64,000 nt of DNA from assembly GCA_947457075.1 (NCBI GenBank), contig CANGUG010000002.1:1-64000 (forward strand), read 5' to 3'. Below the pieces are notes generated by a model. It made no database searches. It was not told the DNA's origin and was given only the letters and a program-made list of their open reading frames with translations. The stretch's first letter is position 1; each line of letters begins with the position of its first letter. The translations under genes and the position numbers were made by a program. This DNA comes from Bacteroidota bacterium. Lineage in GTDB: Bacteria > Bacteroidota > Bacteroidia > Chitinophagales > Chitinophagaceae. Below are positions 37,362 to 47,969 of the stretch, piece after piece.

Positions 37362-40349
37362 ATGAACATGAAAAAAGCACTTGCGGCTTTACTGTTTGCT
37401 ATTATCAGCATATCGGTTTATGCCCAAGAACGTACAGTTACTGGAAAAGTGACTGACGCTAAAGATGGAGCTCCATTGGCGGCTGCATCGGTGGTTGTAA
37501 AAGGTAGTAATAAAGGGGTAACTACCTCTGCAGACGGATCTTTTGCAATCAAAGTGCCAACAGGCGCAACAGCATTAGTTTTTTCTTATTTAAACTATGC
37601 TTCTCAGGAAGTGGTGCTGGATTCAAAAAATACAGTAAACGTATCTCTTGCTGCATCTACTGATCAATTATCAGAAGTAGTAGTTATTGGATATGGTACT
37701 AGTAGAAAAAAGGACTTAACAGGTTCGGTATCAACCGTGTCTGCTAAGGATTTTAATACAGGCGCTATTTCTACACCAGAACAATTAATAGCTGGTAAGG
37801 TTGCCGGTGTTTCTATTACTAGTAATAATGGTGCTCCAGGTTCTGGAAGTACAATTAGAATTAGAGGTGGAGCATCCTTAAACGCTAGTAACGATCCTTT
37901 AATCGTAATTGATGGTATGCCAATTGATGGCGGTGGAATTTCAGGTCAAGCAAATCCTTTGGCTTTGATTAACCCAAATGATATTGAATCATTCTCCGTA
38001 TTAAAAGACGCCTCTGCTGCTGCTATCTATGGAGCTAGAGCCTCTAATGGTGTAATTTTAATTACTACTAAAAAAGGTAAAAAAGGTGCGATGAAAGTAG
38101 ACTTCTCTAGTCAATTTAGTATGGCATCAGTTTCTAAAAAAGTAGATGTATTTAGTGCAAATGAAATTAGATCAATTGTAAATACAAATGGTACAAGTAC
38201 TTTAAGGGCCTTATTAGGAAATGCAAATACCGATTGGCAGGACCAAATTTATCAAACTGCTATCAGCAATGATAATAATGTGAGCATGTCAGGTGTAGTT
38301 AAAAATATGCCTTACCGTTTATCTTTAGGTGCATTGAATCAAGTGGGTGTTTTAAAAACTGATGACTTAAAGCGTACAACAATTGGTGTAAACTTAAGCC
38401 CAACCTTCTTTGACAATCACTTATCACTTAATGTAAACTATAAGTTAGCAAATAGTGCAAGTCGTTTTGCTGATCAAGGTGCGATTGGTGCTGCAACAGC
38501 ATTTGACCCAACTCAAAGAGTATTTAGCGGAAATAGTAATTTTGGCGGCTACTGGGAGTGGTTAGATCCAAATTCTTCTAATGGATTAAAATCTTTAACT
38601 CCTAAAAACCCATTGGGTTTATTAATGCAAAGACAAGACAACAGTAATGTTGTTAGACAAATTGCAAGTGCATTGATTGATTATAAGGTACATTTTTTAC
38701 CTGATTTACACGTTATCGTGAATTCGGGTGTTGATATTGCTGAAGGAAAGGGTACAACAGTGATTGGTGAAAATGCTGCATCTACTTTTAAAAGATTTAA
38801 AGATGCTTCTAATGTGTTTCATAGTGGGGTGAACAATCAATATCGCCAAACAAGAAACAATAGTTACTTGAATGCTTATTTAAACTACACAAAAGATATC
38901 ACAGCCATTAAATCTCGTTTAGAATTAGTAGCGGGTTATGAATATCAAGCATACAAAACAACCAACTACAACTTTAGTGATAGAACTTTTAATAGAACAG
39001 TGGTTAACTCACCGAATTTTGCATTTGATGTTCCAGAATATCGTTTAAGTTCTTATTTGGCTAGAGCTAATTTCAGCATAAACAATAAGTATATCTTAAC
39101 TGCTTCTATTCGTCAGGACGGATCTTCTAAATTTAACAAAGACAATCGATTTGCATTGTTCCCATCAGCTGCAGTGGCTTGGAAGTTAAAAGAAGAAGAT
39201 TTTTTAAAAACAAATTCGACTATTTCGGACTTGAAATTAAGAGCTAGTTATGGTGTAACCGGACAACAGGATGGAATTGGATACTATGATTATATCTCTT
39301 ATTATAATTTAGGTTCTAATACAGCACAATATCAGTTTGGTAACACATTCACTCCAATATTTCGTCCAAATGGATATTATTTTAATAGAAAGTGGGAGCA
39401 AACAGCAACAGCTAACTTAGCTTTAGACTTTGGATTATTTGACAATAGAGTATCGGGTACTGTTGAATTATATAACAGAACAACTACCGACTTGTTAAAT
39501 GAAATTAACCAACCAGCAGGTACTAACTTTAGTAATAAAATTGTTGCGAACGTTGGTAGTATGGAAAACAGAGGTGTGGAAGTAACATTAAATTTCCAAC
39601 CTATTAGAAACAAAACAACCACTTGGGATGTTTCTTTGAATGCTACTTATAACAAAAACGAAATTACCAAGTTAACAATTTCTGATGATCCAAATTATGC
39701 AGGAGCAAGATACGGTGGTATCAGCGGTGGTACAGGTAATACTATTTTTATTCAATCAGTAGGTTACAAAAGAGGTTCTTACTTTGTATATAAGCAAGTT
39801 TATGATAATGCAGGCAAACCAATCGATGGTTTATTTGCTGACTTAAACAGAGACGGTGTAGTGAATGAAAGTGATTTATACCAATACAAAGGAAATGATC
39901 CTCAATTCTTTTTTGGTGCAAGTTCTAATGTAACGTATAAAAAATGGAATGCAGGATTTGTATTAAGAGCGAATGTTGGAAACTATATGTATAACAACGT
40001 AGCTTCTAGTTCTGGTACTTTAAGAAATATCTTAAATCCTATTGGTTATATTAATAATGGATCAAGAGATTATTTAAGATCTGGCTTTAGCGGTAATGGC
40101 GCTAACTACTATTTATCTGATTATTATGTTCAAAACGCATCTTTCTTACGTATGGATAACATTAATATTGGATACAATGTGGGTAAAGTATTTCATGATA
40201 AAGCAACTTTGAAAATTAATGCAAATATTCAAAATGCATTTATTATTACTAAATACACAGGCTTAGATCCAGAAGTTAATGGAGGTATAGATAATAATTT
40301 TTATCCTCGTCCTAGAACATTTGTCTTAGGCTTTAATCTTAGTTTCTAA
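37362..40349 (+). CDS. SusC/RagA-type TonB-linked outer membrane transporter
   Basis: VTGKVTDAKDGAPLAAASVVVKG; VVVIGYGTSRKKDLTGSVSTV; terminal RPRTFVLGFNLSF. Confidence 0.95.
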   Translation: MNMKKALAALLFAIISISVYAQERTVTGKVTDAKDGAPLAAASVVVKGSNKGVTTSADGSFAIKVPTGATALVFSYLNYASQEVVLDSKNTVNVSLAASTDQLSEVVVIGYGTSRKKDLTGSVSTVSAKDFNTGAISTPEQLIAGKVAGVSITSNNGAPGSGSTIRIRGGASLNASNDPLIVIDGMPIDGGGISGQANPLALINPNDIESFSVLKDASAAAIYGARASNGVILITTKKGKKGAMKVDFSSQFSMASVSKKVDVFSANEIRSIVNTNGTSTLRALLGNANTDWQDQIYQTAISNDNNVSMSGVVKNMPYRLSLGALNQVGVLKTDDLKRTTIGVNLSPTFFDNHLSLNVNYKLANSASRFADQGAIGAATAFDPTQRVFSGNSNFGGYWEWLDPNSSNGLKSLTPKNPLGLLMQRQDNSNVVRQIASALIDYKVHFLPDLHVIVNSGVDIAEGKGTTVIGENAASTFKRFKDASNVFHSGVNNQYRQTRNNSYLNAYLNYTKDITAIKSRLELVAGYEYQAYKTTNYNFSDRTFNRTVVNSPNFAFDVPEYRLSSYLARANFSINNKYILTASIRQDGSSKFNKDNRFALFPSAAVAWKLKEEDFLKTNSTISDLKLRASYGVTGQQDGIGYYDYISYYNLGSNTAQYQFGNTFTPIFRPNGYYFNRKWEQTATANLALDFGLFDNRVSGTVELYNRTTTDLLNEINQPAGTNFSNKIVANVGSMENRGVEVTLNFQPIRNKTTTWDVSLNATYNKNEITKLTISDDPNYAGARYGGISGGTGNTIFIQSVGYKRGSYFVYKQVYDNAGKPIDGLFADLNRDGVVNESDLYQYKGNDPQFFFGASSNVTYKKWNAGFVLRANVGNYMYNNVASSSGTLRNILNPIGYINNGSRDYLRSGFSGNGANYYLSDYYVQNASFLRMDNINIGYNVGKVFHDKATLKINANIQNAFIITKYTGLDPEVNGGIDNNFYPRPRTFVLGFNLSF

Positions 40350-40376
40350 TTCATTCATTCGTATAAATAAAAGAAA

Positions 40377-41966
40377 ATGAAAACAAATAATTTTAAAATA
40401 GTAGTAGCCGCAGTATTCTCGGTATTCATTTTGGCTTCATGCGCTAAGCAATTAGACTTGTTGCCAACGAATGATGTTACCTCGAACACGGTTTACAAAA
40501 ATGCAACTGGCTATAGACAAGCCTTTGCAAAAGTATATGCAAGTTTTGCATTGACAGGAAATAATGGTCCTGCTGGTAATGGAGACATTCAAGGAATAGA
40601 TGAAGGTACATCAGACTTTTTAAGATTGTACTGGAAGGCACAAGAGTTAAGTACTGATGAAGCAGTCGTTTCATGGGGTGATCCTGGTATTCAGGATTTT
40701 CACAACATGAATTGGTCGGCAAGTAATCCAATGTTAACTGGATTATATTACCGTTCATTTTATCAAATTACTTTAGCGAATGATTTCATTAGACAAGCTT
40801 CTGATGCAAATTTAGCTTCAAGAGGTATCACTGGTGCTGATGCAGATAACATTAAAAAATATCGCGCTGAAGCACGCTTTTTAAGAGCGTATCAATATTC
40901 GGTGTTAATGGACTTATTTGGAAGTGTTCCATTTGTTACAGATGCTGATTTATTGGGCGCATCATTACCAAAGCAAAGAACAAGAGCTGAATTGTTTACT
41001 TATATCGAGTCAGAATTAAAAGCAATTGATGCGGACTTAGTAAATGCAAGAGCAAATGAATATGGCCGCGCGGATAAAGCAGCAGCTTGGGCTTTACTTG
41101 CAAGACTTTATTTAAATGCGCAAGTATATACAGGTACTGCAAAAAATACAGAAGCCATTACTTTTGCTAAAAAAGTAATTGACGCTGGTTATTCATTAAT
41201 ACCGGATTATACTAGATTAATGAGAGCGGACAATAACTTACATACTTCAGAATTTATTTTAACCATTAATTTTGATGGTCTTAAAACACAAAACTGGGGT
41301 GGAACTACCTTCTTAACACACGCGCCAATTGGAGGTTCAATGAATGCTACTCAATTTGGTGTTGACGGTGGATGGAGTGGTTTAAGAACTACAAAAGCAT
41401 TTAGTGATAAATTTACAGATATCACAGGTGCTACTGATAAGCGTGCACAAATTTATACAAGTGGTCAATCTGCAGACATTAATGACTTAACTAAGTTCAC
41501 TGATGGTTATGCTATTACTAAGTTTAAAAATATCAAAGCGGACGGTTCGGCTGGTTCAAGTTTAGTTTGGACTGATATTGACTTCCCTATTTTCAGATTA
41601 AGTGAAATGTATTTAATTTATGCTGAAGCTGTTTTAAGAGGTGGTACAGGCGGTGACGCTACTACTGCTTTAGGTTATATTAACACTATTCGCCAAAGAG
41701 CTTATGGCAATAATAGTGGTAATATCACAGCAGGTCAATTAACTACTGACTTTATTTTAGACGAGCGTAGTAGAGAATTGTATTGGGAAGGATTTAGAAG
41801 AACAGATTTAATTAGATATGGTAGGTTTGTTGAATCTACTTATTTATGGCCTTGGAAAGGAGGCGTAAGAGGTGGAACGAGTGTGGAGTCATTTAGAAAA
41901 TTGTATCCAATACCATCTGCTGATATTTCTTCTAATACCAATCTTAAACAAAACGCAGGGTATTAA
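40377..41966 (+). CDS. SusD/RagB-type nutrient-binding lipoprotein
   Basis: FILASCAKQLDLLPTN lipobox; KYRAEARFLRAYQYSVLMDLFGSVPFV; RSRELYWEGFRRTDLIRYGRF. Confidence 0.94.
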   Translation: MKTNNFKIVVAAVFSVFILASCAKQLDLLPTNDVTSNTVYKNATGYRQAFAKVYASFALTGNNGPAGNGDIQGIDEGTSDFLRLYWKAQELSTDEAVVSWGDPGIQDFHNMNWSASNPMLTGLYYRSFYQITLANDFIRQASDANLASRGITGADADNIKKYRAEARFLRAYQYSVLMDLFGSVPFVTDADLLGASLPKQRTRAELFTYIESELKAIDADLVNARANEYGRADKAAAWALLARLYLNAQVYTGTAKNTEAITFAKKVIDAGYSLIPDYTRLMRADNNLHTSEFILTINFDGLKTQNWGGTTFLTHAPIGGSMNATQFGVDGGWSGLRTTKAFSDKFTDITGATDKRAQIYTSGQSADINDLTKFTDGYAITKFKNIKADGSAGSSLVWTDIDFPIFRLSEMYLIYAEAVLRGGTGGDATTALGYINTIRQRAYGNNSGNITAGQLTTDFILDERSRELYWEGFRRTDLIRYGRFVESTYLWPWKGGVRGGTSVESFRKLYPIPSADISSNTNLKQNAGY

Positions 41967-41995
41967 TACCATTGTTAAAAGTTAAATCGAAATAT

Positions 41996-42835
41996 ATGAA
42001 AAAAATTATTCAGTCATTATTATACTTAAGCATAGCGATAGTATTTTTTGCTGCCTGTCAAAAGGATGAAGCAAGAGATACTTATAAATCAGGAACTGCT
42101 CCGGTTTTAAGTGCTTCAGTAAAAGACAGTATCGGATTAAATTTCCTTACTGAAACGGATCCGGCCATTACTTTTAATTGGACCAATCCAAATTATCAAT
42201 TTGCTTCTGGTGTAAGCTCTCAAAATGTGAGCTATACATTAGAAATGGATACTGCGGGTGCCAACTTTAATGGCCCTAACAAAAAATCAATTTCAATTAG
42301 CCAGGATTTATCTGCTGCTTATACACAAAAAGCATTTAATATTTTGATTGCTGATTTGAAAGTGACTACTGGTGCTGTGGTTAGAATTGAAGTAAGAATT
42401 AAAGCAAGTATTGGTGGAACAAGCGCAACAACACTTGTATCTAATGCTTTGTCATTTAAATTAGTGCCTTATGCACCACCGCCAAAAGTAAGAATTCCAG
42501 AAAACAATAATTTATTTATTGTAGGTAGTGCAACTGCTGGTGGCTGGAATAACCCAGTACCAACTCCTTCACAACAGTTCACTAGAATTTCTAACACAGT
42601 GTATGAAATTACTGTTCCATTAACCTCTGGTGGAGAATTCTTATTCTTACCAACCAATGGAGATTGGGGTAAAAAATATGCAGTAGTAGATAATTCTATC
42701 AATGGATTAGGTGTTGGACTAGATTTTGCTTATTACACTTCGGGTGGATCAAATATGCCTGGTCCTGCTGTAAGCGGTAATTACAAAATTCGTGTTGATT
42801 TCCAAACTGGAAAATATACAATTACAAAACTTTAA
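41996..42835 (+). CDS. SusE-domain lipoprotein
   Basis: FFAACQKDE lipobox; LFIVGSATAGGWNNPVPTPSQQFTRI; start moved to the ATG at 41996. Confidence 0.85.
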   Translation: MKKIIQSLLYLSIAIVFFAACQKDEARDTYKSGTAPVLSASVKDSIGLNFLTETDPAITFNWTNPNYQFASGVSSQNVSYTLEMDTAGANFNGPNKKSISISQDLSAAYTQKAFNILIADLKVTTGAVVRIEVRIKASIGGTSATTLVSNALSFKLVPYAPPPKVRIPENNNLFIVGSATAGGWNNPVPTPSQQFTRISNTVYEITVPLTSGGEFLFLPTNGDWGKKYAVVDNSINGLGVGLDFAYYTSGGSNMPGPAVSGNYKIRVDFQTGKYTITKL

Positions 42836-42850
42836 TTAAATAATTAACAA

Positions 42851-44224
42851 ATGAAATATTTAATCAAAACCTTACTGTTCACTACACTAATGGCCTTCGT
42901 GCTATTGGGATGTGAAAAAGTAGCACCCTTAATGGTGTACAAAAGCGGTACTTCTGCAACTTTAAGTACTTCAAGTACCAATATTGCACCACCAGTTGCA
43001 GACTCTTTAAAAAACGTAGTTACGTTTTCTTGGACCAATCCTAAATATGCTACCGATTCAAACACGGTGAAGTATATTTTACAAATTGACTCAAGCGGTA
43101 GAAACTTCTCCAAAGCTGTTTCTATTACTTTGTCTAAGAATTTATCATACACGATGGTGGCTAAAGACTTAAATGCTATTTTATTAAGTTTTGGTTTCAA
43201 TTACAATACCTCTTATAAAATTGATGTAAGAATCATTTCTTCTTATGCAAATAACAATGATTTACTTACTTCTAATGTATTGACTATTAATGCAACACCT
43301 TATGTGGTGCCTCCAAAAGTAGTGCCTCCAAGTTCAAGAGCCTTGTTCCTAGTGGGCGATGCTACTGGAGGGGGTTGGAACAATCCAGTGCCTATTCCTA
43401 CACAACAATTTACAAGAGTAGATTCTGTAACATATCGTGGTACTTTTTACTTAATTGGCGGAAAGGAATATTTAGCATTACCAGTTAACGGTGATTGGAC
43501 AAATAAATATTCAGTAGCCGATGGTACAAAAGTTGGATTAAGCGCGGGTGGTGATTTTGGTTACAACCTTTCAAGTAATTTCCCTGGTCCTGCTGTAACT
43601 GGTTTTTACACCATTACAATGGACTTCCAAAGAGGTAAGTTTACAGTGGCATTGGTAAGAGCCTTTGGTCAATTATTTGTACCAGGTGGATACCAAGGTT
43701 GGGATCCAGGAACGGCACCTAGCTTAGGTTCTCCAAAGGCTGATGGTGATTTCAGTGGATTTATTAATTTCACTGCTGCTACCGCCTTTAAATTAACTAG
43801 CCAAAGAAATTGGAATGGTACCAATTATGGTAATGGCGGTGCTGGTTTGATAAGCACTAGTGGTGGTGATTTGAATATCGCTACACCTGGTGTTTATTTA
43901 ATTAGAGCCAATACAGTAAACAATACTTTCTCTGCGGTTAGAACAACATGGGGTGTTGTGGGTGCATTTACCAATTGGGGTAATTCACCTGACATTGCTT
44001 TAACTTATAGCAATGGCAAATACACAGGTACGTTCACTTTAGCGTCAGCAAGTCCTGTTAAGTTCAGAGCCAATTCTGCTTGGACTATTGATTTAGGCGA
44101 TACTGGAGGAGATGGTGTGTTAGAATTTGGAGGGGAAAATGTTGAATTGACTGCTGGTACTTATAATGTTACTTTAAATGTAAGTAACGCAGGGTATTAT
44201 ACTTATTCATTTATTAAGCAATAG
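42851..44224 (+). CDS. SusE/SusF-like outer membrane glycan-binding lipoprotein
   Basis: VLLGCEKVAP lipobox; LFLVGDATGGGWNNPVP; LFVPGGYQGWDPG; VVGAFTNWG repeated starch-binding-like domains. Confidence 0.85.
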   Translation: MKYLIKTLLFTTLMAFVLLGCEKVAPLMVYKSGTSATLSTSSTNIAPPVADSLKNVVTFSWTNPKYATDSNTVKYILQIDSSGRNFSKAVSITLSKNLSYTMVAKDLNAILLSFGFNYNTSYKIDVRIISSYANNNDLLTSNVLTINATPYVVPPKVVPPSSRALFLVGDATGGGWNNPVPIPTQQFTRVDSVTYRGTFYLIGGKEYLALPVNGDWTNKYSVADGTKVGLSAGGDFGYNLSSNFPGPAVTGFYTITMDFQRGKFTVALVRAFGQLFVPGGYQGWDPGTAPSLGSPKADGDFSGFINFTAATAFKLTSQRNWNGTNYGNGGAGLISTSGGDLNIATPGVYLIRANTVNNTFSAVRTTWGVVGAFTNWGNSPDIALTYSNGKYTGTFTLASASPVKFRANSAWTIDLGDTGGDGVLEFGGENVELTAGTYNVTLNVSNAGYYTYSFIKQ

Positions 44225-44246
44225 TATAGTATACGTTTACGTATAA

Positions 44247-44278
44247 AAAAGCCCCTCCATTTGGAGGGGCTTTTTTTA
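44247..44278 (+). terminator. Rho-independent terminator
   Basis: aaaaaagcccctcc attt ggaggggcttttttt. Confidence 0.9.
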
Positions 44279-44281
44279 TGT

Positions 44282-44322
44282 GATCAAGTAATTGCGATCA
44301 AGTGATTGGAATCAGTGATTGC
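44282..44322. repeat. Degenerate 14-bp tandem repeat, about 3 copies
   Basis: gatcaagtaattgc|gatcaagtgattgg|aatcagtgattgc. Confidence 0.7.
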
Positions 44323-44335
44323 AATGATGGTATTA

Positions 44336-47300
44336 TTAATACCATGATCCATTAATCACTTCATTTCCATTGGCATTATTCTTTGCTATACGACGCTTTA
44401 CATTTTTCTTGTGAATGTACATGGTCACAAATACCAAAGGAATAAATAGGAAAGTTAAAGGAGGTATGCCTAACATGCTAATCCACTTTCCTCCAAAATG
44501 ACGGCGCATTGGACGCTTTAATCTTTCAGCAATTAAATACATTCCTGGTACAATAAATAAGGTCATAAAGAAAGCAAATATTAAACCAAATATTAAAGTC
44601 CAGCTTAAAGGCTTCCAAAAGGCAACATTATCGCCTCCAAAAAAGATATGTGGATTTAACTCACTAAATAAAGTAACGAAGTTAATGTTGAATCCAATGG
44701 CAATAGGAATGAAACCTAATATAGCAGCTAATGCCGTTAACATTACTGGAATAATTCTAGTTTTACCTGCTTGAATAACTGCCTCTTTTGTTTTCATACC
44801 TCTGGCCCTTAACTCGTCGGCAAATTCAATTACTAGGATACCGTTTTTCACTACGATACCTGCAAGCCCTACAATACCCAATCCAGTCATTACGCCAGAA
44901 ATTTTCATACCGAAAATGGAGAATCCTAAGAAAACACCAATGATACTAAATAAAATCTCCGTTAAAATAATCACCGATTTAGAAATAGAGTTAAACTGAA
45001 GCACTAAGGTGAATAAAATTAACATTAATGCAATGACCAATGCTTTTCCAAGGAATGCCACTGTTTCTAGTTGTTGTTCATTCTCACCGGTTTGTTTTAC
45101 CGTTACCCCTTCTGCAATTCCTTTGAAATTAGAAATATATTGTGCAATCGCCGTGTTCACGGTAGTTGGACTATAGCCTTGATCTACAAGTACATTGGAG
45201 CTTAATTGAATTAATCTTTTTTGATTTTTTCTTTTAATACTACCAAAAGTACTTGTTGGTTCTACTTTTACTAAACTACTAATTGGAATATTCTTCACCA
45301 TTCCACCAGCGGCCATATCCCTAAAGGACAAACGCATATTTAATAAATCTACTAAATTGTTTCTTTGCAATTCCTCGCTTCTAAGCTGAATTTTATATTC
45401 TTCCTTGCCCTCTTTAATCTTAGAAACTTCTTTACCAAATAAAGCGGTTCTAATGAGCATGCCTACTTGAGCGCTGCTTACACCTTCCATCAAAGCACGG
45501 TCTCTGTCAATGGTTAAGGTTAATTCTGGATTTTGCAAGTCCACATCCATTTTTAATGTATTGATCCCTGGAATTTGTGCAGCGTCTAAATAATTTTTTA
45601 AACCCACTGCTGTTTTCACCAATTTATCAAAGTCTTCACCTTGAATTTCAATATTTACTGGTGGTTCTGTTGGCGGACCACTAGATTCTTGGTCAATTGA
45701 AATTTCCGCACCAGGCACCCCTTGTAATTCTTGTCTTAAGCTTTCTAAATACGGAGCGGTTGATTTTCCTTCTCGCTTTTCAAACTCCACAAAATTCACT
45801 TGAATTCTACCTAGTTCTGCACGATTGCTTCGGTCACCACGCATGGGATCACCTGCCCCAACGGCTACATTGCTAATTATACTTTCTACCAAAGGGTTTT
45901 CCTTTTTATCGTTTCCTAACACCTTCCTTACCTTGGTTTCTAATACCTTGGTAATAGAATCGGTATAACGCACATTGGTACCAGAAGGCAATTTCAAATA
46001 CACATACAACTGATTAGGATCTCCTTTTGGAAAAAATTCAATACCTACTCTTCCTGTTCCAATACTTACGGCCAATAGCAGAAAAGAAAATATCAATAAA
46101 ATAAATGTACCAATTAATAATCTTACTGGTCTCCATCCACCCAATGATCTTCTTAATGCTTTTTCATACCAGTTCATTAAGTTTGGCAAAGTAGTCGTCT
46201 GAAACTTAACAATCATATCGTTGATGAAATATTTATTCGCAACAACGGTTATCATTATAAATATCAATAAATTTCCTAGGAAGGTAAAACCTGCAACGTC
46301 TAATAAAATACCTATTCCAACAGGAATCCAAAAATTTCTCTTTTTAAATATGGCCGACTTAGGTTCATTAGCAACCTTATCATCTTCATGATTCATAAAG
46401 TCCACAGCAAACACTGGGTTCATGATAAAGGCAACTACTAAGGATGCAGCCAAAGTAAAAATTAACATGGCGGGTAAATACACCATAAACTTACCAATGA
46501 TACCAGGCCAAAATAATAAGGGGAAGAAGGGGGCTAAAGTGGTTATGGTACCTGCAAGTACTGGAATAAATACTTCACCTGCGGCCATTTTAGCCGAAGT
46601 GGTAGCCGTAAGCTTTCCTTTGCCTTGCACAAATATGCGGTGTGTATTTTCAATTACCACAATCGCATCATCCACAATAATACCTAGTCCAAATAGCAGG
46701 GCAAAAAGCACCATAAAGTTCAGGGTAATATGCGTGCCTACTACTAGATCGCCCGCTGGCAAAAACACAAAGGCAACAAACATACTTAGGGGTACCGATA
46801 AAGCCACGAAAAAGGCATTGGTAACCCCCATAAAAAACATTAATACAATCAATACCAATAAGAATCCAATTACAATAGAGTTAACTAGTTCAGTAAAGGA
46901 ACTTTTCGTTCTAATACTTTGGTCGCCTGAAATCACCACATTTAAATCCTTAGGGAATACATTGGCTTTAGCGTCTTCCACAATTTTTTTCACTTCATCG
47001 GCTGTGGCAATTAAGTTTTCACCGTTACGTTTAATGATATTTAAGGTTAATACATTCTTTCCATTTAAACGCGCATAACTTTCAGAATTTTTGATAGTAT
47101 CTACAATTCTAGCAACATCCTTTAAATAAATAGGGGCGCCATTAGTATTACGCACTATGATATTGGCAATATCATTGGCGTTTTTTAATTGACCTTTTAA
47201 TTGAAGGTTTCTTTGCATATTGCCTACTTCCAGCAATCCACCTGATAAATCTAAATTCTCTCTTTGAATAGCGGCACTTATATCATCAAATGTGATACCG

Positions 47301-47929
47301 GCTGTTTGCATTCGGTAGTTGTCAACATTAATTTGAAATTCTCTTTCGGGTGCACCCGCTAAGTCAATTCTATTAATGAGTGCAATTCCCTCTAATCTGT
47401 CCTTTAAATCGTCGGCGTATTTTTTTAGCTGAATGGTACTATAGTTACCGCTAATGTTCACAAACATAATGGGCTGATCACTAATATTCAATTCCATTAC
47501 CCTAGGCTCCTGGGTTAAATCGTTTGGCAATTCTCCCTTTGCTTTGTCAACGGCATCTTTTACTTTTTGTAAGGCTACGTCGGTTTTAACGTCGGTGCTA
47601 AACTCTACTGTAATTAATGAAAAATCCTGTTGAGAGGAGGAGGTGAATTTATTTATTTTAACACCACTAATACTTTTAATTTGTTTCTCTAGCGGGCGTG
47701 TTACTAAGTTTTCAATATCCTTGGGTGAATTACCTACATACACTGTTTGAACAAACATCGTAGGAATAATTACTTCCGGAAATTGTTCCTTAGGTAAGGT
47801 TAGGAATTGAAAAATACCTCCCAAGCTAATAAATAACATCAATAAGTATATAGATGTTTTATTAGTAATACTCCAAGAGGTAGGACCAAATTCCTTGAAC
47901 TTCTCTTTTATTTTTTGAATTGTCGACAT
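44336..47929 (-). CDS. RND efflux transporter permease
   Basis: TSWSITNKTSIYLLMLFISLGGIFQFLTLPKEQFPE; GIIVDDAIVVIENTHR; GIVGLAGIVVKNGILVIEFADELRARG. Confidence 0.93.
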   Translation of the reverse strand: MSTIQKIKEKFKEFGPTSWSITNKTSIYLLMLFISLGGIFQFLTLPKEQFPEVIIPTMFVQTVYVGNSPKDIENLVTRPLEKQIKSISGVKINKFTSSSQQDFSLITVEFSTDVKTDVALQKVKDAVDKAKGELPNDLTQEPRVMELNISDQPIMFVNISGNYSTIQLKKYADDLKDRLEGIALINRIDLAGAPEREFQINVDNYRMQTAGITFDDISAAIQRENLDLSGGLLEVGNMQRNLQLKGQLKNANDIANIIVRNTNGAPIYLKDVARIVDTIKNSESYARLNGKNVLTLNIIKRNGENLIATADEVKKIVEDAKANVFPKDLNVVISGDQSIRTKSSFTELVNSIVIGFLLVLIVLMFFMGVTNAFFVALSVPLSMFVAFVFLPAGDLVVGTHITLNFMVLFALLFGLGIIVDDAIVVIENTHRIFVQGKGKLTATTSAKMAAGEVFIPVLAGTITTLAPFFPLLFWPGIIGKFMVYLPAMLIFTLAASLVVAFIMNPVFAVDFMNHEDDKVANEPKSAIFKKRNFWIPVGIGILLDVAGFTFLGNLLIFIMITVVANKYFINDMIVKFQTTTLPNLMNWYEKALRRSLGGWRPVRLLIGTFILLIFSFLLLAVSIGTGRVGIEFFPKGDPNQLYVYLKLPSGTNVRYTDSITKVLETKVRKVLGNDKKENPLVESIISNVAVGAGDPMRGDRSNRAELGRIQVNFVEFEKREGKSTAPYLESLRQELQGVPGAEISIDQESSGPPTEPPVNIEIQGEDFDKLVKTAVGLKNYLDAAQIPGINTLKMDVDLQNPELTLTIDRDRALMEGVSSAQVGMLIRTALFGKEVSKIKEGKEEYKIQLRSEELQRNNLVDLLNMRLSFRDMAAGGMVKNIPISSLVKVEPTSTFGSIKRKNQKRLIQLSSNVLVDQGYSPTTVNTAIAQYISNFKGIAEGVTVKQTGENEQQLETVAFLGKALVIALMLILFTLVLQFNSISKSVIILTEILFSIIGVFLGFSIFGMKISGVMTGLGIVGLAGIVVKNGILVIEFADELRARGMKTKEAVIQAGKTRIIPVMLTALAAILGFIPIAIGFNINFVTLFSELNPHIFFGGDNVAFWKPLSWTLIFGLIFAFFMTLFIVPGMYLIAERLKRPMRRHFGGKWISMLGIPPLTFLFIPLVFVTMYIHKKNVKRRIAKNNANGNEVINGSWY

Positions 47930-47969
47930 AAGGACAGTTTGTGCTTTAATGAATGATGATTGTTGCTAA

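Noticed and set aside
46422-47078. 218-aa plus-strand ORF antisense to the RND permease
   Set aside because: Long only because of codon bias in the opposite frame; the RND protein is unmistakable
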